In this document: positions 45,258 to 54,480 of the stretch, one piece after another
Numbering within the stretch: position 1 is the stretch's first letter
How the letters are laid out: every line of letters begins with the position of its first letter
NCBI RefSeq assembly: GCF_042434095.1
Contig: NZ_JBHLUE010000026.1
Coordinates: 372,001-436,000, forward strand
Length of the DNA stretch: 64,000 nt
Reading direction: 5' to 3'
From: KBS50 sp042434095
GTDB taxonomy: Bacteria; Actinomycetota; Actinomycetes; Mycobacteriales; Micromonosporaceae
Notes under the pieces: generated by a model
The model's input: the letters and a program-made list of their open reading frames with translations, nothing else
Database searches by the model: none
What the model was told of the DNA's origin: nothing
Made by a program: the position numbers and the translations under genes

Positions 45258-45877
45258 GTCCGCCGCTGGGCCGGCTGCACGTGCTCACCGACGCCCGCGC
45301 CGGCCGGGACGCGCTCGGCGTCGCGACCCGGGCGGTCGAGGCGGGCGCGCCGGTGATCCAGCTGCGGGTCAAGGGCCGCACCGACCGCGAGCTGTACGAC
45401 CTGGGCACCCGGCTGATGGCGATCTGCGCCCGGCACGGCACCGTCTGCGTCGTCAACGACCGGCCCGACCTCGCCCTGGCGATCGGCGCGCACGGCACCC
45501 ACCTCGGCGCGGACGACCTGCCGGTGGCCGCGGTCCGCCGGCTGGTGGGCCCGGGCCACCTGATCGGCGGCACGGCCCGGGAGCCGGGGCGGGCGGCGCG
45601 GCTGGTGGCCGAGGGCGTGGACTACCTGGGGGTGGGTCCGGCGTACGGCACGAGCACCAAGGCGGGGCTGCCGACGCCGATCGGGCCGGCCGGCGTCGGC
45701 GCGGTGGCCCGCGCGGTCGACGTGCCGGTCATCGCGATCGGCGGCATCACCGCCGATCGGGTCCGGCCGGTGCTCGCCGCCGGGGCGTACGGGGTGGCCG
45801 TGGTGGGCGCGGTCTCCGACGCGGCCGACCCGGCCGCCGCGACCGGGTCCCTGCTCGACGCGCTGGGGGAGGCATGA
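45254..45877 (+). CDS. thiE: Thiamine-phosphate synthase ThiE
   Basis: This 207-residue TIM barrel joins HMP-PP and thiazole phosphate. It carries the substrate-binding IQLRVKGR (Gln-Arg-Lys pattern), VVNDRPDLALAIGAHGTHLGADDLP, DYLGVGPAYGTSTKAGLPTP and IAIGGITADRV. All ThiE-specific residues are present, unlike the paralogue further down the operon. Translationally coupled to cytX and thiO by ATGA overlaps. Confidence 0.93.
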   Translation: MSPPLGRLHVLTDARAGRDALGVATRAVEAGAPVIQLRVKGRTDRELYDLGTRLMAICARHGTVCVVNDRPDLALAIGAHGTHLGADDLPVAAVRRLVGPGHLIGGTAREPGRAARLVAEGVDYLGVGPAYGTSTKAGLPTPIGPAGVGAVARAVDVPVIAIGGITADRVRPVLAAGAYGVAVVGAVSDAADPAAATGSLLDALGEA

Positions 45878-47004
45878 CCGACGTGCTGGTCGCCGGCGGC
45901 GGGCCGATCGGCCTGGCCGTGGCCTGGCGGTGCGCCCGGCGCGGCCTCGCCGTCACCGTGGTCGACGACGGCAGCGCCGGCGCCTGGCAGGCGGCCGCCG
46001 GCATGCTGGCGCCGGTGGCCGAGGCCGGGTACGGCGAGGAGCCGCTGCTGCGGCTCGGCCTGGCGTCCCTGCGGCTGTTCCCGCGGTTCGTGGCCGACCT
46101 GCGGGACGCCACCGGCATCGAGGTGCCGCTGCGCACCGCCGGCACCCTGCAGGTCGGCTTCGACGCCGACGACATGCGGGCGCTGGACGACCTGCACCGC
46201 TTCCACCGGGAGCTCGAGCTGCCGGCCGAGCGGCTCACCCCCGGTCAGGCCCGACGCCGGGAACCGGCGCTCACCCCGCGGCTGCGCGGCGCGCTGCACG
46301 TCCCGGCGGACCACTCCGTGGATGCCCGGGCGCTGCGGGCGGCGCTGCGGACCGCGGCCCTGGACGCCGGCGTACGGATCGAAACCGGCCGCGTCACCGC
46401 GCTCGCCGTCGAGGGCGGCCGGGCCGCGGGGCTCCGGCTGTCCGGCGGTACGAGCCTGCGCGGCGGCACGGTGGTCCTGGCGCTGGGCGCCGGCAGCGGA
46501 ACCCTGCCCGGGTTGCCGCCGCTGCCCGTACGACCGGTCAAGGGTCTGGTGCTGCGGCTGCGCGGCGCCGCCGATCTCCTCGGCGGCACGGTCCGGGCGC
46601 TGGTCCGGGGCAACTCCGTCTACCTCGTCCCGCTGCCCGGCGGCGAGATCGTGGTCGGCGCCACGGTGGAGGAGAAGGGCTTCGACCCGGCCGTCGCGGC
46701 CGGCGCCGTGTACCAACTGCTGCGGGACGCCATCGAGGTCGTGCCGGCGGTCACCGAGCTGGAGCTGACCGAGACCGTGGTCCGGTTCCGCCCCGGCACC
46801 CCGGACAACGCCCCGCTGCTCGGCCCCGGCCACCTTCCCGGCCTGGTGCTGGCCACCGGCCACTACCGGAACGGGATCCTGCTCACCCCGGTGACCGCCG
46901 ACGCGATCGCCGCGCTGCTCGCCGACGGCGCCCTGCCGGCCGTCGCGGCCGGGTTCGGGCCCGACCGCTTTCCCGCTCCGCGTCCGGAAGGGACGACCCG
47001 ATGA
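45874..47004 (+). CDS. thiO: Glycine oxidase ThiO
   Basis: This 376-residue FAD enzyme oxidises glycine to the iminoglycine used for the thiazole ring under aerobic conditions. The N-terminal dinucleotide fold is VLVAGGGPIGLAVAWRCARRGLAVTVVD, then AWQAAAGMLAPVAEA, VPADHSVDARALRAAL and the C-terminal LLGPGHLPGLVLATGHYRNGI split by the active-site loop. Length and layout are normal for ThiO. Start overlaps the thiE stop. Confidence 0.93.
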   Translation: MTDVLVAGGGPIGLAVAWRCARRGLAVTVVDDGSAGAWQAAAGMLAPVAEAGYGEEPLLRLGLASLRLFPRFVADLRDATGIEVPLRTAGTLQVGFDADDMRALDDLHRFHRELELPAERLTPGQARRREPALTPRLRGALHVPADHSVDARALRAALRTAALDAGVRIETGRVTALAVEGGRAAGLRLSGGTSLRGGTVVLALGAGSGTLPGLPPLPVRPVKGLVLRLRGAADLLGGTVRALVRGNSVYLVPLPGGEIVVGATVEEKGFDPAVAAGAVYQLLRDAIEVVPAVTELELTETVVRFRPGTPDNAPLLGPGHLPGLVLATGHYRNGILLTPVTADAIAALLADGALPAVAAGFGPDRFPAPRPEGTTR

Positions 47005-47201
47005 CCGTGACCCTCAACGGAACCGCCACCGACATGGCCGACGGCGCCACCGTGGGCGATCTCGTCCGCCGGTACGCCCCGGACCGGCGCCGCATCGCGG
47101 TGGCCCGCAACGGCGAGGTGGTGCCGCGCGGGGACTGGGACGGCACCGCGCTGGTCGAGGCGGACGTCGTCGAGGTGCTCACTCCGGTCGCGGGCGGGTG
47201 A
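47001..47201 (+). CDS. thiS: Sulfur carrier protein ThiS
   Basis: This 66-residue ubiquitin-like protein ends in Gly-Gly (VAGG), the site of thiocarboxylation. It carries the sulfur for thiazole formation by ThiG. The MTVTLNG start and AVARNGEVVPR strand are typical. Starts within the thiO stop codon. The adenylating partner ThiF is not in this window. Confidence 0.93.
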   Translation: MTVTLNGTATDMADGATVGDLVRRYAPDRRRIAVARNGEVVPRGDWDGTALVEADVVEVLTPVAGG

Positions 47202-47205
47202 CGGC

Positions 47206-47973
47206 ATGGACCCGCTGATCATCGCCGGGGTGGAGTTCCGGTCCCGGCTGCTGCTCGGCACCGGCGGCGTACCGAGCCTGGAGGTGCTGGACCGGTCGAT
47301 CGCCGCCGCCGGCGCCGAGCTGGTCACCGTGGCGCTGCGCCGGGTCGAGGCGGCCGCCGGCGGACCGCTGCTGGACGTGCTCGACCGGGCCAAGGTGCGG
47401 CTGCTGCCCAACACCGCCGGTTGCGCGACGGCCCGGGAGGCGGTGCTCACCGCCAGGCTGGCCCGCGAGGCCTTCGACACCTCATGGGTCAAGCTCGAGG
47501 TCATCGGCGACGAGCACACCCTGCTGCCGGACCCGGTCGAGCTGCTCGACGCGGCCGAGCAGCTGGTGGCGGACGGCTTCACCGTGCTGCCCTACACCAG
47601 CGACGACCCGATCACCGCCCGCCGCCTCGCCGACCTGGGCTGCGCTGCCGTGATGCCGCTCGGCTCGCCCATCGGCAGCGGGCTCGGCATCCGCAACCCG
47701 CACAACATCGCGCTGATCCGCGAGTCGGTCACCGTGCCGGTGGTGCTCGACGCGGGCATCGGCACGGCCTCCGACGCGGCGCTGGCCATGGAGCTGGGCT
47801 GCGACGCGGTGCTGCTGGCCAGCGCCGTCACCCGGGCCCGCGACCCGGAGCTGATGGCCACCGCCATGCGGGACGCCGTCCGGGCCGGCCGGCTCGCGTA
47901 CCGGGCCGGCCGCATCCCTCGGCGCTGGCACGCGCGCGCCTCCACCCAGCCCGACGGGCTGCCGGAGCTGTGA
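47206..47973 (+). CDS. thiG: Thiazole synthase ThiG
   Basis: This 255-residue TIM barrel forms the thiazole phosphate from DXP, iminoglycine and ThiS-thiocarboxylate. Diagnostic stretches: LLLGTGGVPSLEVL, LLPNTAGCATAREAV, SWVKLEVIGDEHTLLPD (Schiff-base Lys), MPLGSPIGSGLGIRNP, VLDAGIGTASDAALAMELGCD. Four bases after thiS, and its stop overlaps the next GTG. Confidence 0.95.
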   Translation: MDPLIIAGVEFRSRLLLGTGGVPSLEVLDRSIAAAGAELVTVALRRVEAAAGGPLLDVLDRAKVRLLPNTAGCATAREAVLTARLAREAFDTSWVKLEVIGDEHTLLPDPVELLDAAEQLVADGFTVLPYTSDDPITARRLADLGCAAVMPLGSPIGSGLGIRNPHNIALIRESVTVPVVLDAGIGTASDAALAMELGCDAVLLASAVTRARDPELMATAMRDAVRAGRLAYRAGRIPRRWHARASTQPDGLPEL

Positions 47974-48574
47974 CGCTGCCCCGGTTGCTCACCATCGCCG
48001 ACGCCGCCACCGCCGGCGACCGGCTGCCCGCGATCGTGGCCGAGGCCGTCCGGTCCGGCGCCCGCGCGGTGGTGCTGCGCGCCCGCGACCTGCCGCGCGA
48101 CACCCGGGACCGGTACGCGGCCGCACTGTGCCGGATCCTCGAGCCCGTCGGCGGGCGGCTCATCCTGGCCGGTCCGCAGGACGGCGGCGAGCTGCACGGC
48201 CCCGGCGACGCCGTCCACCTGGCGACCCGGCAGCCGTTCCCGACGCCGCGCCCGGCCCTGGTCGGGCGGTCCTGCCACACGGCCGACGAGGTGGCCCGGG
48301 CCGCGGCCGAGGGCTGCGACTACGTCACCGTCTCGCCCGTCTACCCGACCTTGTCGAAGCCCGGGTACGGACCGCCGCTGGGCCCGGCCGGGCTGGCCGG
48401 ACTGGCGGCGCTGGCCGGCCGCGACCGGCCGGGTCCGCTGGTGTACGCCCTCGGCGGCGTCACCCCCGCGGCGGTGCCCGAGTGCCTGGCCGCCGGCGCG
48501 TACGGGGTGGCCGTCATGGGACCCGTCCTGCGTACGCCCCGGATCGTGCTCGACTATCTGGAAGGGCTGGCCGG

Positions 48575-48578
<4 letters not shown>
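47970..48578 (+). CDS. ThiE/TenI-family paralogue, probable thiazole tautomerase
   Basis: This 202-residue barrel is related to ThiE and TenI. The Gln-Leu-Arg-x-Lys pattern that ThiE uses to hold HMP-PP is replaced by VVLRARD, so synthase activity is unlikely. GRSCHTADEVARAAAEG keeps the His used by TenI for catalysis, and the phosphate loop ALGGVTPAAVPECLAAG is intact. TenI aromatises the ThiG product. The GTG start overlaps the thiG stop (GTGA), which fits a tautomerase acting right after ThiG. Many databases would still call it thiamine phosphate synthase. Confidence 0.75.
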
Positions 48579-49416
<838 letters not shown>

Positions 49417-49420
<4 letters not shown>

Positions 49421-49902
49421 CTTGTCGCGGCCGCGAACGCGCCGGGCTGGTAGGAGCCGCCCCTCTGGTGCACGATCACGGCCAGCCGGTTCGCCGCGTT
49501 GATGAGCGAGACCAGGCACACCAGCGCGGCGATTTGGTCGTCGTCGTAGTGCTCGCGCACCCGCGCCCAGGTCTCGTCGGACACCCCCTGGTACGCGTCC
49601 GCGAGCCGGGTGCCCTCCTCGGCCAGCGCCAGCGCGGCCCGCTCGGCCTCGGTGAACACGGTTGATTCACGCCACGCGGCGACCAGGTTGAGCCGGACCG
49701 CCGTCTCCCCGGCGGCCACCGCCTCCTTGGTGTGCATGTCGATGCACCACCCGCAGCCGTTGATCTGGCTGGCCCGCAGCGACACGAGCTCCTGCGTGGC
49801 CGGCGGCAGCGGCGACTGGTGGATCACCTGAGCGGAGTTGGCGAACCGCTTGAAGAACCTGCCCGCGAGCTCGTTCTCGAACATGTTGAACCGGGCATCC
49901 AT
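49417..49902 (-). CDS. AhpD-like carboxymuconolactone decarboxylase-family protein (ECF41 partner)
   Basis: This 161-residue CMD protein has the full AhpD-type reaction centre: Glu38, Cys50-x-x-Cys53 and His57 (QELVSLRASQINGCGWCIDMH), with the same spacing as M. tuberculosis AhpD. That makes a peroxidase or thiol oxidoreductase role likelier than decarboxylation. GAGGAG five bases before the ATG at 49902 gives the start. It is divergent from an ECF41 sigma factor, and CMD genes are one of the three classical ECF41 partners. A matching ECF41-type promoter lies upstream. Confidence 0.9.
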
Positions 49903-49940
49903 TGCTACTCCTCGACTGCTGGGTACTGGGACGAACACGA

Positions 49941-49967
49941 GATGCCGGCCGGCGGGGCGTCGTGACA
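49941..49967 (-). promoter_or_regulatory. ECF41-type promoter of the AhpD-like gene
   Basis: On the minus strand TGTCACG (49961-49967), 16 bases, then CATC (49941-49944). The published ECF41 elements, as I recall them, are TGTCACA and CGTC with about this spacing, so there is one mismatch in each box. Start of transcription would be about 30 bases before the ATG. Confidence 0.65.
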
Positions 49968-50002
49968 GGGTGTGACGCGCGTCATGGCGGGCGAGTCCCG
50001 GA

Positions 50003-50029
50003 TGTCACGGCGCGGCGGGGCGCGGCGTC
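50003..50029 (+). promoter_or_regulatory. ECF41-type promoter of the sigma factor gene (autoregulation)
   Basis: TGTCACG (50003-50009), 16 bases and CGTC (50026-50029) match the ECF41 elements with one -35 mismatch. It lies 40 bases before the sigma start, pointing to positive autoregulation, and is back to back with the promoter of the AhpD-like gene. Confidence 0.75.
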
Positions 50030-50068
50030 TGATGGGGTGACCACCGTCGAGCGGAACAGGGGTCAGCC

Positions 50069-50980
50069 ATGGTGGGCACGTCGCGCGGCACACTCGAACA
50101 CCCGGAGCAGGCCACCGAGGCGTTCGTGACGCACCGCAACCTGCTGTTCACGGTCGCGTACGAGATGCTCGGCTCGGCCGCCGACGCCGAGGACGTCCTG
50201 CAGGAGACCTGGCTCCGGTGGACCGGCGTCGACCTCGACACGGTCCGGGACCACCGGGCGTACCTGGTCCGGATCACCACCCGGCAGGCGCTGGACCGGT
50301 TGCGCACGCTGCGCCGGCGCCGGGAGTCCTACGTCGGCTCCTGGCTGCCCGAACCGCTGCTGACCACCCCGGACGTGGCCGAGGACGTCGAGCTGGCGGA
50401 CAGCGTCTCGATGGCCATGCTGCTGGTGCCCGAAACGCTCGGCCCGACCGAGCGGGCGGTGTTCGTGCTGCGCGAGGTGTTCGACCTGGGATACGACGAG
50501 ATCGCCGAGGCCGTCGAGAAGACCCCGGTCGCCGTCCGTCAGATCGCCCACCGGGCCCGGGCGCACGTGGCCGCGCGCCGGCCCCGCGAGGTCGTCTCCG
50601 CGGCGGAGACCCGGGCCGCGCTCGACGCGTTCCGCCGGGCCGTCGAGACGGGCGATCTGCAGACCCTGCTCGACATCCTCGCGCCCGACGTGGTCCTGCT
50701 GGGCGACGGCGGTGGCGTGCGGCAGGCCGTGCCCCGGCCGATCGTGGGCGCCGGCAAGGTGGGCCGGCTGCTGACCGCCGCGCTGGCCCGGCTCGCCGGC
50801 GCCATGTCGATGCGGCCCGCACACGTCAACGGATACCCCGCGCTCATCCTCCGCCTCGACGGCGAGCTCGACACCGTGCTGGCCGTACGCATCGACGGCG
50901 GCCTCATCACCGGGCTATACGCGGTGCGCAACCCCGACAAGCTGTCGCACATGGGCCGGGCAAGCGCCCTGCGCCGCTGA
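50069..50980 (+). CDS. ECF41-group sigma factor with SnoaL-like C-terminal domain
   Basis: This 303-residue sigma factor has region 2 (about 15-85: LLFTVAYEMLGSAADAEDVLQ), region 4 (about 120-170: LGPTERAVFVLREVFDLGYDE) and a fused NTF2/SnoaL-like domain (about 180-290). The three ECF41 signatures are present: WLPEP (92-96) in the linker, DGGG (213-216) and NPDKL (288-292) in the extension. In this group the extension replaces an anti-sigma factor. No anti-sigma gene is nearby. The target is most simply the divergent AhpD-like gene plus itself. Confidence 0.93.
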   Translation: MVGTSRGTLEHPEQATEAFVTHRNLLFTVAYEMLGSAADAEDVLQETWLRWTGVDLDTVRDHRAYLVRITTRQALDRLRTLRRRRESYVGSWLPEPLLTTPDVAEDVELADSVSMAMLLVPETLGPTERAVFVLREVFDLGYDEIAEAVEKTPVAVRQIAHRARAHVAARRPREVVSAAETRAALDAFRRAVETGDLQTLLDILAPDVVLLGDGGGVRQAVPRPIVGAGKVGRLLTAALARLAGAMSMRPAHVNGYPALILRLDGELDTVLAVRIDGGLITGLYAVRNPDKLSHMGRASALRR

Positions 50981-50981
50981 T

Positions 50982-50999
50982 CCTCGACCGCGGTCGAGG
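50982..50999. terminator. Perfect 18-bp palindrome after the sigma factor gene
   Basis: CCTCGACCG followed directly by its complement starts one base after the stop codon, between convergent genes. As RNA it forms a short hairpin; I read it as a bidirectional terminator, though a protein-binding site is possible. Confidence 0.45.
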
Positions 51000-51051
51000 T
51001 GGCCGGTCCGGCGCCGGTCGCCCCGCGCCGACGCCGGACCCTGCCGCCGGT

Positions 51052-51507
51052 CTACACCGTGCGGTCCAGCGAGGCCAGGATCTCGCTGATCTCGGTGTCG
51101 GACGTCCAGGGCTGCCCGGTCGGCGGGGTACGGCCCCACGGCATGTCCGCCCGGTAGACCTCCAGCTGCCCGCCACCGACCGGGAATACGGTGCCGATGT
51201 GCTGCTCGGCCACGACCTCGAGCACGGTGTCGGTCAGCGCCCGGTAGCCGTGCCAGGTGTCGGCGGGCACCGCGACGACCTCGCCGGGCCCGCACTCCCG
51301 GCGCAGGTCGCCGATCCGCACCAACAGCCTGCCGCTGAGCACGTGCAGGATCTCCTCGCCGCGATGCAGATGCACCGGCCCCTCCTCGGCCGCCACGAGC
51401 CGGCCGGCGACCAGGAGGAGGCGGTCCAGGGCCTGACCGGGACCGGCGACCACCCGGTATCCGGGCGCGCCGTCGACCGGGGGGCCGAAGCTGGCGAATG
51501 ACGTCAT
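51052..51507 (-). CDS. Cupin-domain protein
   Basis: This 151-residue single cupin has EGPVHLHRGEEILHVLSGRLLVRIGD (His, His, Glu metal ligands) and GEVVAVPADTWHGYRAL with the fourth His. The C-terminus (about 110-151) is a polar tail. Either a small metal enzyme or a sensor. TATGAA six bases before the ATG hints at a leaderless transcript. Partner genes are not obvious: a DHFR-fold gene follows upstream on the same strand with 44 bases between them. Confidence 0.82.
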   Translation of the reverse strand: MTSFASFGPPVDGAPGYRVVAGPGQALDRLLLVAGRLVAAEEGPVHLHRGEEILHVLSGRLLVRIGDLRRECGPGEVVAVPADTWHGYRALTDTVLEVVAEQHIGTVFPVGGGQLEVYRADMPWGRTPPTGQPWTSDTEISEILASLDRTV

Positions 51508-51551
51508 TGCCCGTTCATAGCACCGCGCCGCGCCGGTCGCCGCCCGCCGTC

Positions 51552-52130
51552 TCAGTGAACGACGTCGTACACCAGCTTGGTGATGCCGTTGGCGTACGTT
51601 TCGGACTCGACCAGCTTGAGCGACTGCTTCTCCCGGTCGGTGTCGCTGAACATCCGCTTGCCGGCGCCGAGCAGCACCGGATAGAGCAGCAGGTGGTAGC
51701 GGTCGATCAGGCCGGCGTCGGAGAGGCCGCGGGCCAGCGTGGCGCTGCCGTTGACGACGATCGGGCCGCCGTCGGTCTCCTTGAGCTTCGCCACCTCGTC
51801 GAGGGAACGCAGGATGGTGGTCTCGCCCCAGTTGTCCACCAGGGCGTCCTGGCCCAGCGTGGTGGAGACGACGTACTTCGGCAGGTCCTTGACGACCGCG
51901 AAGTCCGCCATGTCCGGCCACACCGGCGCGAATGCCTCGTAGCTGATGCGGCCGAACATGAGCGCGCCGGCCTCCTGCATCTCCCGGCCCTTGAGCTCGT
52001 ACGCCTCGGGCCGGAACTCGATGTCCTTGAAGGTCCAACCGCCGCTGCGGTGCGACTCGGCGGGTCCGCCGCCGGGGGAGTCGACCACGCCGTCCAGCGA
52101 GACAAAGGCGGTGTAGATCAGCGTACGCAT
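51552..52130 (-). CDS. Dihydrofolate reductase-fold protein (RibD C-terminal family)
   Basis: This 192-residue protein has LIYTAFVSLDGVVDSPGG, LMFGRISYEAFAPVW, PIVVNGSATLARGLSDAGLIDRYHLLLYPVLLGAGKRMF, all usual for YyaP/RibD_C reductases. The ATG at 52130 follows GGGA seven bases upstream. Substrate unknown. It may be co-transcribed with the cupin gene downstream. Confidence 0.87.
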   Translation of the reverse strand: MRTLIYTAFVSLDGVVDSPGGGPAESHRSGGWTFKDIEFRPEAYELKGREMQEAGALMFGRISYEAFAPVWPDMADFAVVKDLPKYVVSTTLGQDALVDNWGETTILRSLDEVAKLKETDGGPIVVNGSATLARGLSDAGLIDRYHLLLYPVLLGAGKRMFSDTDREKQSLKLVESETYANGITKLVYDVVH

Positions 52131-52272
52131 CTCGAAGTCCCATCCGTAGGTTCGCCGGTGTCGCATCGGGCTTCCGGTGATGCTAGGCGCTCGGGCCTGG
52201 TCGGGCGGTCCCGCGTCGGCGGCGCGTCGCGCCGGCCTGCCTCGACTTCTCGGCTGGCCTACGATCTCGGGG

Positions 52273-52742
52273 GTGGATGATCGTCTGCTGGATGAGTTCG
52301 TCAGAGCGAACGCGGAGCAGGGCCTCGGCGCGTACGGGATTCACCTGTACCGCGAGGGCGAGTCGGCGATCGAGCACCGGTTCCGGTCCGACGATCGGGT
52401 GCACCTCTATTCGGGCTGTTCGCGCCGCTGGACCTGCACAACCCGGCCTGGCACACGTGCCCGCTCGGCTACCCGTTCGCCGAGGCCGGCCTGTTCCTGC
52501 GCACCGAGGAGGTCGCGCGATTCGGGCGGCTGCTCCTGCAGGACGGACGCTGGGGCGACCGCCAGGTCGTGCCGGCCGACTACGTGCGGCGGATGACGGC
52601 CGAGCGCGTCGACAGCAGCCCGGCCATCCGCGGCGAGCAGTACATCCACGGGTACGGGCTGGGCGTGTGGAATGCGCACTCGGAACGCGACGAGGCCATG
52701 CTGGCCGCGATCCACGACCTGGTCCTGGACCGGCTGACGTGA
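52273..52742 (+). pseudogene. Decayed serine hydrolase (beta-lactamase fold)
   Basis: The start looks normal: TACGAT -10 box, seven bases, GTG and VDDRLLDEFVRANAEQGLG through DDRVHLYS. Exactly where the SxxK active site should follow (HLYSVSK in relatives) the sequence jumps, in another frame, to a late segment (LFAPLDLHNPAWHTCPLGYP, FAEAGLFLRTEEVARFGRLL). A second gap near 52665 joins YGLGVW to AHSERDEAMLAA. So an active-site core and a later piece are both deleted. The last four bases overlap the start of the next gene. Confidence 0.75.
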
Positions 52743-53443
52743 CGGTCTCGCCGAGGCTGGATGTGCTGTTCGCCGGCGAAGCGGAACCGTTCACTTCCAC
52801 CATCTGGTTCATCGAGGCGCCGTATCCGCGAGTGGTCGACTCCGTTCGACGGTGGCGCGGCAGGTTGGCTGGCGCCGTCCGGTTCATCGAAGTGAGCGGT
52901 CGACTGGATGCTCTGCTGACGGAGCTGGAACCGTGGGCGATGCCATCCTGGAAGGAACTGATCGTTGCCACCCAGGGACCGTGGACGGCGTTGTTCAGCC
53001 AGGGCAGCGACGTGCCGACCTTCGATGTCGTCAGCTGGGAGTTGTCCTGCCGGAGCCTGCGCACCAGCTACCTGCCGCACGTCGTTCGCGACGGACAGGT
53101 TGTCAGCTATGGCGACACCGCATTCTGGTTGACCGACGGGTCTCGTGCGGACCTGGGACCGCAGCACATCCTTCGGGTGATTCAGGCGACGACCCAGGAC
53201 GACTGGTGCTGGGAGTCGTCCGGCGAGCTTCAACCGTTCGAGGAGCCTGAGCTGTACACCAGGCGCGCTGTCAGGGACCGCCTCGATCTGCCAGCGCTGA
53301 ACCGGTACTGCGCCCGGCTGGGCATCCACCGGGCGGAGCCGGGGTTCTACGGCCCGCAGGCGACCCTCGTCAGCCTGGATACCAGTGGCTGGGGAGATTC
53401 TCGGACGATGCCGAGCGGCCAATGGCGAGCCGAAAACCTGTGA
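52739..53443 (+). CDS. Unrecognised conserved-looking protein
   Basis: This 234-residue soluble protein has no signal peptide or TM and no motif I can name. It is rich in Trp and aromatic residues (TIWFIEAPYPRVVDSVRRW, EPWAMPSWKEL, TQGPWTALFSQ, DDWCWESSGELQPFEEPELY, RLGIHRAEPGFYGPQA). I have an impression of similar orphan actinomycete proteins but cannot name a family. The GTG start overlaps the end of the pseudogene, and the 3' end overlaps the WD40 gene by 22 bases. Base composition here is visibly less GC-rich than in flanking operons. Confidence 0.65.
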   Translation: MTVSPRLDVLFAGEAEPFTSTIWFIEAPYPRVVDSVRRWRGRLAGAVRFIEVSGRLDALLTELEPWAMPSWKELIVATQGPWTALFSQGSDVPTFDVVSWELSCRSLRTSYLPHVVRDGQVVSYGDTAFWLTDGSRADLGPQHILRVIQATTQDDWCWESSGELQPFEEPELYTRRAVRDRLDLPALNRYCARLGIHRAEPGFYGPQATLVSLDTSGWGDSRTMPSGQWRAENL

Positions 53444-54480
53444 TCCGCCGGACCCCCCGGCTCGGACCGCAGCAGAACGCAAAGATGGCATTGATGACCG
53501 GGCGGACACGAAGCGGCGGGCGCATAGCGGCGGCGCATCAAGGACCGGTCTGGCCACTTGCCATGACCTGCGAACCATCGGGCCGTTCGTTGATCGCTTC
53601 GGCCAGCCACGACGGCATGAGTCTTTGGGACGCCACCACCGGTTCCCGAGTCATGCACCGTCCGTCAGTCGGGTCAGCACGTCGTCTCTGGCTGGACTCC
53701 TCGGATGGCAAGGATCAGCTCCTCGCCGTCGCGGAGGAGGACGACATCCGGGTTCACGTAGCGGAGACGGGGAAGCAGGTCCGTGCTCTGACGGGCGGAG
53801 GCGGATTCTGGTCCGTTGCGTCTGCGCCCGGACCCGACGGGCACCGATTGTGGGTGGCGGGTGGCCATGACGGCAGGGTGCACCGTTGGATTCAAGCCAC
53901 GGGCGAATCGTATGGCGATCCGCTTACTGGTCACACCGACAGCGTCAAGGCCGTGGCGGCGACGCCGCTGGCTGATGGGACCGTGGCGATGGTGTCCGGC
54001 GGTGACGATCAGATGATTCGACGATGGGATGCTGCCCGCGGGGTCTCGTTGGGCGAGCCACTCGCAGGTCACGCCGGCTCGGTGGTCGCGGCGGCGTTGA
54101 TCGCGGACGTCGGTCGGTCTCCGATCATTCTGGCGGGGGACACCACGGGAGCCCTGAGCCGGTGGGACTTCGGCACCGGCGAGCAGATCGGGTCGCCGAT
54201 CCGGGCGCACGAAGGGGGCATCATCGACGTCTGCGTGCTCGGCACTGGTCGGGGTGCCACCGTGATCACCACCGGCTACGACCAGGTGGTCCGGCGCTGG
54301 CACGGATTGACGGGGGACCTCCTGGACGACGGACTACGTGGCGCGTCGGCGGCCACCGGCGTGGTAGGCGTCAATCCGGCGTTGGTGGTGGGCGGCCTCG
54401 ATGGTGGGATCACCCTGCTGACGTTCGACAGGACCGGAGGGTCGGGGCGGGTGTCGACGGAGCAGATGGAGAGTCGATGA
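53422..54480 (+). CDS. WD40-repeat protein, single seven-bladed propeller
   Basis: This 352-residue protein consists almost entirely of seven WD40-like blades with endings such as GMSLWDATTG, GRVHRWIQATG, QMIRRWDAARG, ALSRWDFGTG and QVVRRWHGLTG. No kinase, protease or NACHT domain is attached, unlike most actinomycete WD40 proteins. It probably serves as a protein-binding scaffold. The start is uncertain: ATG at 53422 overlaps the previous gene; later in-frame ATGs at 53485 and 53494 exist. The stop overlaps the next ATG (ATGA). Confidence 0.82.
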   Translation: MASRKPVIRRTPRLGPQQNAKMALMTGRTRSGGRIAAAHQGPVWPLAMTCEPSGRSLIASASHDGMSLWDATTGSRVMHRPSVGSARRLWLDSSDGKDQLLAVAEEDDIRVHVAETGKQVRALTGGGGFWSVASAPGPDGHRLWVAGGHDGRVHRWIQATGESYGDPLTGHTDSVKAVAATPLADGTVAMVSGGDDQMIRRWDAARGVSLGEPLAGHAGSVVAAALIADVGRSPIILAGDTTGALSRWDFGTGEQIGSPIRAHEGGIIDVCVLGTGRGATVITTGYDQVVRRWHGLTGDLLDDGLRGASAATGVVGVNPALVVGGLDGGITLLTFDRTGGSGRVSTEQMESR

